Assembly (NCBI GenBank): GCA_948474755.1
Contig: CAOLHI010000956.1
Coordinates: 434,001 to 498,000, forward strand
Direction: 5' to 3'
DNA length: 64,000 nucleotides
Source of the DNA: Ctenosaura bakeri
Taxonomy: Eukaryota > Chordata > Lepidosauria > Squamata > Iguanidae
A program made the translations under genes and the position numbers. Below, piece by piece: positions 36,001 to 48,000 of this stretch (positions are counted from its first letter, which is position 1; each line of letters opens with the position of its first letter). The notes beneath the pieces were generated by a model. It was given only the letters and a program-made list of their open reading frames with translations. It did no database searches and was not told the DNA's origin.

Positions 36001-39000
36001 AGACGAAGCTTTGGACAACCTCGTTAAGGCGAGGCTGACCGCCAAGAAGATCGGGCTCCAGCCGGCCACGCAAGCCCGCAGGGCCTCCACCTTCCGCCCA
36101 ACCTGGCGACGATCTTCCACCTCGTCGTTCCAGCGTTCGGCCCAGTCTGGACAGTCGAGACCGTCCTCCGGCTCATCGGCCAGACGCACGATTAGGCGAC
36201 GCCCGGCTTCTTCCAAGAAGTCCTCCTCCGAGACAAAGTCTCGGTTTTGACGTGCCTGGCAGGACCTACCAATACCCACTCTTCAGCCTACCATCAGCGC
36301 TCGGAGACCGACCGACTCTTGCTCGACATCTCGCGGAGTGGCAGTGTGTCACTACGGACTCTTGGGTGCTTTCCATCGTCCGTCTTGGCTACGCCATCGA
36401 GTTTCTCGATATTCCTCCTCGAGGCGTTTACTATTCCACGCCGTCGAGTCCGGCCCTCCTGGAAGAGATCCAATCCCTCCTCCAGAAAGGGGCGATCGAG
36501 CGGCTCCCGCAAGAGGCCAAGACCACCGGCTTCTTTTCCAGGTACTTCACGGTACCGAAAGCCGACGGTACCCTCCGGCCGATCCTAGACCTCAGAGGGG
36601 TGAACTACTACATCCGCCCCAAAAGGTTCAAGATGGTCACGATACCGTCGATCCTGCCCTTCCTACATCGAGGGGACTGGTTCGCCTCCATCGATCTCCG
36701 AGACGCATACTTCCATATCGCCATTCGCCCGCAGCACAGACGGTACCTCCGCTTCGCAGTCGACGACACCTGTTACCAGTACAAGGTGCTGCCGTTCGGA
36801 CTCTCGACTGCCCCAAGGGTCTTCACCAAGTGCATGGCCCCGGTGGTATCCTTCCTGCGGACGAAGGGTGCTTCTGTCTTCCCTTACCTCGACGATTGGC
36901 TGTTGGTGGCGTCCTGCAAACAGAGACTTTACCATGACGTCCACATGACGTTGTCACTCCTGACCCGCCTTGGTCTACGGGTGAATCCGAAGAAGTCCCA
37001 CCTCGAGCCGGCGAGGATCTTGGACTTCATCGGGGCGACGCTCGACTCGACCTCCGCCAGGGCGTACCTACCAGAGTCTCGAGCCCAAACCCTGATCCGG
37101 GCCGCCGCTCACGCGCGTACGACCCCGACGTTATCTGCGAGAAGCGTCCAGCAGCTCTTGGGCTACATGGCTGCGACGACCGCTGTGACATATCTCGCCA
37201 GGCTGAGGGCGAGACCTCTTCAACACTGGTTAGTCCGCATATTCGACCCCCTGCGAGACGAACAGACACTCCGACTGCAGCTGCCGGGAGACGTCTGCTC
37301 ATCCCTCCGATGGTGGCAGTCGCGACGCAATCTCATGTCAGGGATGCCTTTCCAACAGCCGACACCGAAGGTGACGGTAACGACCGACGCCTCCCTGTAT
37401 GGATGGGGTGCCCACTGCGGCGATCTCAGAGTCCGCGACAGATGAACCGACGACGAGACCGCCCTCCATATCAACGCGCTGGAGCTGCTCGCCGTCTTGA
37501 AAGCGCTACGGGCGTTCTGCCACGTCGTAGCGGGGCGGACGGTCCAGGTTCTGACAGACAATACCACCGCCGTCTGTTACATCAACAGACAAGGAGGGAC
37601 TCACTCCACAACCCTGCTCAACATTGCACTCGACTTGTGGGAATGGTGCATTCGCCTGCATACGCATCCCGTGGCAGTTCACCTGGCCGGGCAGGAGAAC
37701 ACCACGGCAGACGCCCTCAGCAGGGACACCTCATCCCATCACGAATGGTCTCTCTCCGGAGAGGCGTTCAGACTGATTCGGGACCGCTGGGGCGAACCAT
37801 CGATCGACCTCTTCGCGACCAGGGAAAACGCGAAGTGTCGCCGATTCTGTTCCAGAGCGGGCCACGATCCTGCCTCCATCGGGGACGCTTTCCAGTTTCC
37901 GTGGACCGGGGAACTCCTCTACGCGTTCCCGCCGTTCCCGCTGCTCGGCCGGACGATATCGAAGATCCTCGCCGACCGAGCCGACGCGATCCTGGTAGCC
38001 CCGTACTGGCCGAGGCAACATTGGTTCGCACCCCTGCTACAAGCCGCACGAGACGACCTGCTCCGGTTGCCACCGACACCGGACCTGCTCTCCCACTCCG
38101 GCGGCCGAGTCCTCCATCCGGACCTGCCACGCCTGGCCCTCCATGCCTGGAGGATATCGCACTAGACGATCCCGTGCTCGGTACCGTCCTCGTCGCGGCC
38201 AGGAAGGAATCCACCCGTCGCAACTATCAATACAAGTGGCGACGCTTCCTGACCTTCGCTAACGAGAGGAGTGAGCCGGTATCGCCCGCGGGGCTCTCTA
38301 CCGTCCTGCATTTCCTCCTGCACCTCCGGCAACAGGGGCTGGCGTTTCCATCCCTGAAGGTGTATCTTTCCGCGATCGTGGCATACCAACCGCCACGATC
38401 GGCTGCCTCGGCCTTCTTCAGGAACGATACCGTTAAGCGGTTCCTGAAAGGACTTCATCATCTCTACCCGCCGGTATCGCCGCCGCTACCGCCGTGGTCC
38501 CTCTCGCTGGTGCTCTCGCAGCTGACAAAGCCGCCCTTCGAGCCGATGGCGACCTCGGATGATAGGCTTCTCACCATGATAACTGCCTTCTTGGTAGCGG
38601 TGACCTCAGCGAGGCGAGCGGGTGAGATCACAGCTCTTCGATCCGATGAGCCCTTCACGGTCTTCCACAGAGACAAGGTGGTCCTGAGACCTGACATCTC
38701 GTTCCTGCCTAAGGTGGTGTCCAGTTTCCATCTCAACCAGGACATCATCCTGCCTGCCTTCTTCCCGAACCCGACGACACCGTTGGAGCGGTCTCTCCAC
38801 TCCCTGGACGTGCGTCGGGCCGTGGCCTTCTACATGGACAGGACTGCTTCCTTCCGACAGACGCCGCATCTCTTCGTTTGCTATGGGCGACGTCGGAAGG
38901 GCCTCAAAGTGTCCACCCAGCGCTTCTCCAAATGGGTGGTGAGGACTATTCAACTGGCGTATGAGCTCGCGAGGAAGCCTCCGCCAGTCCTGCTTCGAGC

Positions 39001-42000
39001 CCACTCCACCAGAGCGGTGGCTACTTCTGCGGCCCTCCTGCGAGGAGTTGACCTGCATGAACTCTGCCGTGTGGCGACCTGGTCCCAACCATCGACCTTC
39101 GTGCGCCACTACAGGCTCGACTGCCGGTCGCGCAGAGACGCCCGGTTTGGACGTGAGGTGTTGGCTTCCGTGCTGTAGGACCTGACCCGCCGTCCGACCG
39201 GTAAGCTACACAGTCTCCTAGTGTATGAAGGCACAGAGACCACGAGAAGAAGAACAGGTTGCTTACCTGTAACTGTGGTTCTTCGAGTGGTCATCTGTGC
39301 CATCATACACACCCGCCCTTCCTCCCCTCTTTCTCAGGTCCCTGTAGGTTCTACGGCGGACGACAGAACTGAGGAGAGACCGTTGCTCGGCGGGAGGAGC
39401 ATGCGCAGTACCGGCGTGGGGGAGGGGTTCCCGCCAAGCGAACAAGCTCTAGAAGTTTCCGAACGCTACCGCGCAGGCGCTAAAGCTCCTAGTGTATGAT
39501 AGCACAGATGACCACTCGAAGAACCACAGTTACAGGTAAGCAACCTGTTCTTAGATATATTAAGAATGATTCAATATAGCAGTGGGGACTTTCATAAGCA
39601 TGGCAGGAAGGTATGAGATGATAGCTTGTGAAAATTAAACTTTCCTCTATAATGACAGAGCGCATGGCAGTGATCTGAAGCATCAGGGAAGCATTCTGAA
39701 TGTGGAAGCCACACCCCTAGGTTTTTGGCAGGTTGCAAAAGCTTCAGGTAACTGGTTGTGGGTTGCTTGGCAGGCCATATACTGGTCCCCTGTTATTTGC
39801 TATTGGCTGAGCTCATCTCCCCCTTATAATTTTACACACACACACAAAAAATCTCTGGTGGAAGACTTTAGAGTAACGGCTAGCCATCTCTTCACATTCA
39901 TCAAGCTTTCTAAAGTGAATCATCTGCACTTGGCAGATATTTCTTTGGATGGTAGATTCTGTAAAGGGAACTAATTTTCTGTTGAATGCCTATTACAAAG
40001 GACAAGACCTTCTGGGGAGATTGCAGCTTTACTGCTCTGGTATATAGAAACTGTTCTGTGTAAACCCACTGTCCTCTATAAAGTGACTCTAAATTCCCAT
40101 CCTTTTTGGTATAACAAAGGCAGTCTAACCATACATAAATGAGTATTTTAATGGTTGCAGATTCATAGGCACATATTAAGGGGGTAGAGGTAGGCAAGAC
40201 TATCAAGGGATGTCCTGCTTTCTTCCATGCTTTTCTCTCTTTTTTAAGTTACCAATCTTAAACCTTTTTTCATAGCTATTATTTTTGTGACTGACAAGAT
40301 TGCAGGTTCTGACTAGGAAGGCAGAGAGGCTCCTTCTTTTGGGCAGGTGAAAGGTGGAACATGTTGCCTAATATGTGAAGATCTGTCATGTATATATGTT
40401 GCTCTCAACTCAACTAGAAGAATGAGTATTTATAATGAGGCTTGAAAAGCGACTCCCTTTTTTCATTCTGGTGGTTTATTTAATTGCATTTTTAAACTTC
40501 TTTTAAAATCTTCTGTTACAGAAACTTGAAGCTGACGTTATTGAAATTACAGGAAGTAAAGAAAAGGTACTTCAGGAGCTACAGCAGCAAAGACAACAGT
40601 GTGGAGACTTAAATCTCAAAGCTGCAGAACTGACCAAACAACTGGACTCGGAAAGAGAAATGTATGCATAATTGTCTAAATGTACTTCTTTTCATTTCTT
40701 TGTTCACTTGTAAAGGGTAACTAGAGGTTTGACACCTCTTCCCTTCTCCTACTATCTAGAATGGAATCTATTAAGTTATTAATGCATAGCTTTCTTAATT
40801 TATAATTCGCATTTGAACTCACAATATATAGTTTATGGATTTTCCTAATTATGTCGGTGTTGTGGCAAAGATTAACATTAATTAATCTCATATTATTAAT
40901 TCTCATTGAGATAAAATATGGGAAGCACTTTGAATACTTGAAATGTACTGTATCATGTGAATGCATTTTAATATTATATATTAATATTTTAAATGTGTAT
41001 ATGTGTGTGTATATATACGTTTGTGTCTATACAGAGTATCTAGTATCAAATTAGACCTTCAAAAGAAATGTGATACCTTGAAAGAAACAAACCAACAGAT
41101 ACTGAAGCAAGAAGAAGAAAATGCAAAACTGAAATTGGATATTGAAAAATTACATCAAGATACTGACAGACATAATAAGGAATTAGATGGAAAATTTCAG
41201 GCAATGACAGAGGATTTGAAGAAATTACGATTGGAAAAAGAGACTCTCTTAAAGGAACTTGAAGCTATCAGAAATAAACTGTCAAAGACCACTGAATCTT
41301 TGAAAGAAGCAAAGGATGAATTAGAAAAAGAGAAACAGAAGGGAAAGGCAGCAGTGGCTGAAATAGTGAGTCATAAATTTTAAACTACTGGAATTTATGT
41401 GTGACTAATTTGTACATACATAAATATTAGTTGTGTGTTTCTATTCGCTCTAAAAATTTAGGACAGTATGCTAGTTATGGTAGAATCAGCCATGGGAAAT
41501 TAATGCTGTCATAATAATATTAAATTGAACATTCCATTAATTTAATATGCATCTTGCCCAATATAAATATGATTATTTTCAGTGCTAGGCATTGGCTTGG
41601 AGCAGATGTCAGTGTACTCTACTTTTTGAACACTGTTGGGAAGAACTAAGATTGGTAATGAAGTATCTGTTTCATGCGCATTGTGGAAAATATAAGTTCA
41701 AGAATGCTTCTTTATACATTTGTGGGGACTTTTCTGGAGAAGAACCCAGTTATTAAAACATATATTTAAGAAGGCTGTACATATTAAAAAAAAACTCTCT
41801 ATGACAGACATCCATAGGAGTTGCAATTGCTAAAAAGCTCTAGGGATTACTTGTGTTGAATATGAACAGATACATAATGACAATTTGTCACACTCTAGTA
41901 TCGAGACTTTTGATAAGGAGCCTTGATGCTCTGATGGGTATGAGCGCCATGAACATTTGTTGGTCATGTTTTGTTTTGATGGTTGAAATTATGAGTTTGG

Positions 42001-45000
42001 AAAAAGTTGTAACGGCAGAAGAAGTTCTCCAGAGATGACAAAGCATTAAGACAGACTTATTCATGCAGCCATAAGAAGATAAGAGCCCTGCTAGATCAGA
42101 ATAATAAATACTTGGTATAAGGTCAGAGGGACAGATGGTGAGTTTTGTTAGTGTGTCTGCCAATCCCATTGCATGTCAGTTACCCTATCCAAGCTAGCTG
42201 AGGTGATCCCTGGCATGGTGCAAGAAAACCTCAGGACAATTATCGTGAAAGATTTTAGGGTTCAGTTTTGTTTTAGGAGGGTGTTATATTAATGAACCTA
42301 TTTTTGAATTCATGTCTGCCAGGACAATCATTGGACTGTTTCAACATTTCATCTGCCCAACACATTGTGTAGACCTAGTATTGTTACTTGGCTTGAGGTT
42401 AGTGATCTGAAATGGTTGTCATGGTCAGATCAATTCCAGGTGAAATTTTGATTGGCACTGGCGCCAGTTCCAGGTAAAGTTTTGATTGGCTGTTGACTGA
42501 CCCATTGAGATGTTTTTCCTTCAGAGATTTGTCAAAACCTGAATGTGGAATCCCAAGGATTCTTGAATGCTGTGGGGTATTTTCCCATTGAAATGGGTGA
42601 TGCTCTTATTAGAGCTTTGGACTTGTTATATGGAATGAGATGGGAAGGTTTGTTGACATGATTGCTGCCAAGCATCATCATCTAGAAGGTAGATGGCGTA
42701 AATCTCATAGTGACAATAGTTGAACATTAGAGTACATTGTAATCTATACTTTGTTGTTGGGGGGTAGTGAAGATTTTGAGATATCTGTCCAGCAGTTCCG
42801 ATCTTTCTTGAGTACAGATAGCTTGATAGTGGTGGCCCATGCTCTGTTTGATTACTGTAATTGTTAGATTTCCTATAATGCATTATGTCCCATTAATTAA
42901 GCAACACAAAATGAAGGCCACACTTGTAAGGTGGAAAATAGCCCAAATAAGTGCTAAAATGTGAATTGCACAAGTAGAATATGAGAGGAATAGCTTTCTC
43001 CCAGTGCTGGTTCTAAGAGACTGGTATGTAGAGGCATACTACTACTGTTCTTTAAGTGAAGGGCACTGTACCAATGAACACTATTATATAGCCACAATGA
43101 TGTGTAGTACTTGATAGCCTTGTCTTCTTTGAATGTGGGTAAACTTATTTTAACATTTCTCAGTGGAAGACTGTTTCCATATCTTCGCTGGGGTCTCTGT
43201 GACTCACACAAATCAGTTATCTATGCCTTTGCAGTGCACCATTTGGAATTTTATAGAGCTATTATGGAAAGCTTTTTGGTGGTAGCGCCTCCTCCACTGG
43301 TGCATGCGACCAGTGCAATTCCTCTGAAACCCTCAGTTCTTTCCTGTCTGCCGCAGCATCAGCAGCATTGAAGGTGTTGATGAGCTTATTCAGTGTCTTA
43401 CTGTTGTTGTTGTTGTTGTTGGCTTAGATTTCTCTTGACTATTCTTTGGATTGCATTTTGGCTTGGTTTGGATTCTTATTTTGACTTGATAATAGATTTT
43501 TGGACCTTGACTACTCTTTGGATTATGATTTGGCTTGATTTTGGACTCTGATTTTGCTTGACCTATGGACTGACTCTGATTTTGTGTTGGCATTGGTAGT
43601 TTGATTTAGCTGTGTTGCCTTGGTATGACTTTGTCAGCTTCTTTTAAGAGGTATACATAGTTTGGGGCTAAGATCCCTGAGAAAGATGGCCATTTGCACT
43701 ATTTGTTATGCCTTAGAGAAGGTCATAACATGGGGGCCTGTTCTCATTGCCAGGCATTCACCCCACAGGTGTGCAGCACTTTGAGGCTCTAAGCTCTCCT
43801 ATGGGAGAATGCTTTGAAAGCTGCCAACAAAGTGGAGGAAAGTAGACCGTGCCACATAGCTTCCGGTTGGGGTTGCATCAGACCATTCCTCAGTACCACC
43901 TTGATCTTCTTTGATGTTGACTGCCTTTGGTACTGAGTACAGAGACTGAGCAGATCACAGTCTCTGACTCTGGATCCATGCAAGCCAGTGTCAGGTTTGG
44001 TGCAGCTCTAGCCTTTTTCACATTGATATCTGGTGCAATCTTGACTGTCAGTACCATGTCCTGGTGGTGTTTTCTCACATGACACTCCCATCTTCTCCGG
44101 TCTTGCCAGTCTCCCATTTGTGTGAGTTGAAGAGATCACAGAGAATAAAGGCCTTTCCGCATGATGTTGCTGTTATGTTTTTGCCACAGGATGGCAGTGG
44201 TCGGCAGGTCGTGCTTCCGCATGATGATGTTGCTGTCCTGCTGCCATCTTGTCGCAGAGCATCGCACTTGCGCAGTTTTTGCAAAATGGAAAAAATCCGT
44301 TTCGCGCCTGCGATCGCACAGGGCTCCCGTCACTTCTGGCCATGCAGAAGATGCGGAAGCGCATTGGTGATGCTTCCCTCCATAGCGCAGTAATGGGAAA
44401 AGCCCAGCTCCGCTGCAGCTGGAAGACATGGCGCCATTGCGTTCTCTTACACGTGGACTGAGCGGGTGCAGAGGGGAGTGTTGCAGATGTGCTCCCTTGT
44501 GGACCCGGGACTGCAGCGAGAAGATGCGGAAGAGCTTCGTCGTGTGGAAATGGTCTAAGAAGAGATTGCTTACCTGTAACTGTGGTTCTTCAAGTGGTCA
44601 TCTGTGAACTCATATGTCTGCTTTTTGTCCCTTTTATGTCTTCTGCTCAGTCCCTTGGTTGCTCCTTTGGTGTCCAGGGAACTGAGGATTTGATTGGGAA
44701 TCGTGCTGGTGACATGTACCAGTGGAGGAGGGGCTACCGTCAGAATGTTTACATAATCAAAAGGTCCCAAATGATGCACTACACCATTGCAGATAACCCA
44801 TTTGTGTGAGTTCAGTGATGTCCACTTGAATAACCATAGTTACAGGTAGGAAACCTGTTCTTCTAGAAGCAGATCCCACAGCTTAGCTGTGTGAAGTACT
44901 TTCTCTGTGTCTTATCCCGAACCTCTCAGCCTTCAGCTTCATTGGATGACCCAGATTCTATTATTGTGAAAGTGAAAGAACAGTGCCCCTCTCTATTTTC

Positions 45001-48000
45001 TCTGTATCATGTATGGCTACGTAATCTCTATTATGTTATTTTCTTACCTTCCTTTTTGTAAGCTAAATATGCCTGAGCCTTTGTATCCTTTCCTTGTAGG
45101 AAGCTGTTCATGATTTTGGTTGACTTTCTTGTATCTTTTGCAATTTTAAAGCATTCTTTTGGCAGTGTGACAATTAGAGCTGTCCTTAGTATCCCAAGTG
45201 TTGTTATACATGTATTTCTATAAGGGGTTTGTAGTACTGGCCCAGTGTTCCTTGATATTGTATTCATGTTGTTCACAGCTGCTAAAAAAATTGCCCTTTT
45301 TGAAGGATGATACAACCAACAATTTTTTCTTGTCTTCAAATTCATGCAGATTGTGAGCTTATGCCCTCTACGGATTTTTGCATATCGCTCCTATCAGTCA
45401 CACTTAGTGTGACTACTAGTAAATGATTATGGAATTTATAGGCCGAAATAACTAGAGAGTTGACGATTCTCCAGTCCTGATGTGCATCTAGTGTCAGAAT
45501 GTAAAATTAATAAATACTTGGTCAATTTTCCATTTTTTAAATAAGTGGATATCTTTTTAAAGATGTCCTTCTCCAACATATACTTGCTTGCCAGGAGACA
45601 ATGCATTCTGTCTGCTGCATTCTAAAACACTAAATAAGTGCAAATTAAAATATATTTTCATTTATTTAGACCAGTTATTCATAAAGTTACTTAATGCTGC
45701 AGAGATTTAATATCTGTGCTAGATTATTGGTATTGGGATTAATTTTATCTTAAAAATGAAAAATCTTGGCTCTTCAATTCTAAATATAAAAACTATAATG
45801 AAGTCTTATAGAAACTGAGAACCATAATTTTAAAACAGGAACCTCCGTCCCTCTTTCCATCTGCTTTTGTGAAGAGGTGCTTCCAAAAATATGCTTTGGC
45901 TCATGTGCTAAATGTAAAATAATTAACTTTAATATTGGCTGTTTTTGCTATAGTTCCTTGTAATAAGCAATATCTAGTGCAATGATAAATGAAGATGATC
46001 CATGGTGAAAAGAAAAACATTTTTATTGCTTAGTCATGTTGTAAAATACTGTATTTGTGGCTTGCATAACCCCACCTCATGCCAGACAGCACAGCAGTGT
46101 ATTGTTTATAATACACATAATACATAGTGTGTTCATGACATTCATTTGCTCTGAAATGCATTGTTTGCTATTGAACTGGGATTAAAGAGATGTTTAACTT
46201 CATTAGTGATATTTTGTGATTCTAGCCCCTTTTGTTGGCACAGATTTTGAGGATGAGGTGGAAAGCTCACTACATACTCTTTTTTTTTCTTGAACACAGG
46301 AGAAGTCTTGTCAAGAAGCTAGAGTGCAGCTTCAACTACAGTCAGAATCTATAGCTAAAGAACAAAATGAATTGAAGAACTCATTGGAAAAACAAGAAGG
46401 GGTAATGCTTTCTGAGTGACTGCAGAGATGAAGCCATGAAATTCTGTTTTATCAAATAGCTTTGCTAGATTCAAACACTGAAGAAAGTGATGACTACTTA
46501 TCTCTATAGATTGTGTGCAAAATAAGTTTCAGGGAAGAATAATGAATTACTGGTTTTAGATTAAATAATGCTATCATATTTACAACAAGAAAGGATAGTA
46601 TAAACTTAGGAAGCTTGCTATGTTTTTTGTATTCCATAAAGTGGATTTTTTAAAAAAATGTATAGATTTGATTATGGAGTACAGTATACTGGTATGGTAT
46701 ACTGTCAGTGAAAAGCATAATGTAAAAGCAGAAGTATTAAAACATTACTAATTAGATTAGTGATAACATGTGCTACTACATTTCTGAATGTAGATCTCAA
46801 AGCAGTTGGCAACAGAGCTTGATTCAGCACGTGCGCAAGTCCTGCAAATTCAAGGTGTTGTAAAAGAGAAAGAAAAGAATGAACAGCAGTTGCAGTTGAA
46901 GGTGAAAGAACTGAAGGAATCCTTTGACCAGAAAAAAAAGCAAAATGAAACACAGCAAGCTGAATTAAAGACGGCTCTTTTAGAAAAGGTAATAGTTTCA
47001 TATGTTTTTCAAGAAAAGTAATGGTCATCAGGGCTCATGCAGGACATTATGCTGCCAGAGATAGGAAGCTGCTCCTCTATCTGCTAATACAAAAGTTGCT
47101 GTTTTTGTATTAGCAGTAGTTAAGGAGGGAAGTCAAACTCCACCAGCTTCACCTCATGAGGCAAAGAGCTCACGTGGCCAAATTGGAGGCTGGCTCTGAT
47201 TTTTTTTAAATACAGGACTAGAATGAGAACTTTCATTTTTCAAAATGAAAAATATGCTATTGCATAGTTATCTCTGTTCTGTGTATTCAATTGCAGCCAG
47301 TAATTATACATAATAAAATAATCGTTGGAGGTGGGTGAGAGGAAGGTGAGTGCTGCAAAACTTGATAAACCTGCTGTTTTCTGTAAAGTCTACAATGCAA
47401 GTGACTAACTTTTATTAGTGGTGACTAGAAAGGTGCAATCAGAATGGTCCTAAAGCCTAGGGAAATTTCCAGAAAAGATGTATTGCACTAGCATTGGTTA
47501 GATGCCTCTACTACCCACTGAATTCTCTGTAGCCCATAATGCCCAAGAAGCATACCATGAGATGGAGCAGATGAATTCCAAAATGAGTTCCAAAATGTCT
47601 AAAGATTGCCTACTCTTGGTTTAAGAGATCAGAAATATTAGATCAGTTTAGTTGTGTCATCAAGTTATTTTTTTGTCATTAAACTATTTTTAAACTATTT
47701 TTTATTAGGGCATGTAAAAGCCACAGAGAGCTGCAGACTCGTGCACTGCCCTCTCCATCTCTTCTTCCTCTGTAAACATGTATATTTGATTGATCATAGT
47801 TCAGCATTGCCTCTGAAACCAATTTTGTAGTAAGTCATATCTGTAGTTTGTTTGAAACAGCCAGCTTCATATTAACCTAGTTTAATGTTGGCTTGTTTCA
47901 AATAAACCATATTTAGGATTAATAACAGTTTTTCAGGTTCAGATGAAACAACAAGCTGTGTGCAGTTAAACGTTAGTGAAAACCTCTGATCCCATAGTGT

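Larger units (their letters stand above)
33466..39552 (+). mobile_element. DIRS-type retrotransposon 2, nearly intact GC-rich copy
   Basis: 6.1 kb of GC- and CpG-rich sequence in AT-rich intron. The order is left ITR (33466 to about 33650), gag-like ORF, RT/RNase H/methyltransferase-like ORF, overlapping tyrosine recombinase ORF, internal complementary region (39216-39310), right ITR (about 39345-39552). The ITRs match in inverted orientation through cgcctgcgcggtagcgttcg. The start at gttcttcttcg is fixed by comparison with the copy at 58522. One nonsense change in the RT/RNase H frame (37443-37445) is the only clear lesion. No direct target duplication is seen, as expected for DIRS, but the left flank is rearranged. 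Confidence 0.93.
43178..44862 (+). mobile_element. Old, decayed DIRS-type element (copy 4)
   Basis: The left end (ggggtctctgtgactcaca, gtagcgcctcctccactgg) is inverted and diverged at the right end (ccagtggaggaggggctacc ... acaggtaggaaacctgttct). An ICR-like segment at 44570-44630 (gcttacctgtaactgtggtt) is complementary to the right end at 44820-44862. The same terminal words occur in DIRS 2, so this is an older relative. Most of the coding region is missing. A gag relic remains (43660-43820). A GC-rich insertion (about 44150-44562) interrupts it. Confidence 0.75.

Noticed and set aside
33671..36279. Many minus-strand and out-of-frame ORFs over 100 codons in DIRS 2 (and equivalents at 58594-61336)
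   Set aside because: Shadows of the GC-rich gag and RT frames.
43390..43593. Gln/Lys/Ser-rich minus-strand ORF (SKPKCNPK repeats)
   Set aside because: Low-complexity gattttgg/ttggatt repeats within the old DIRS relic.
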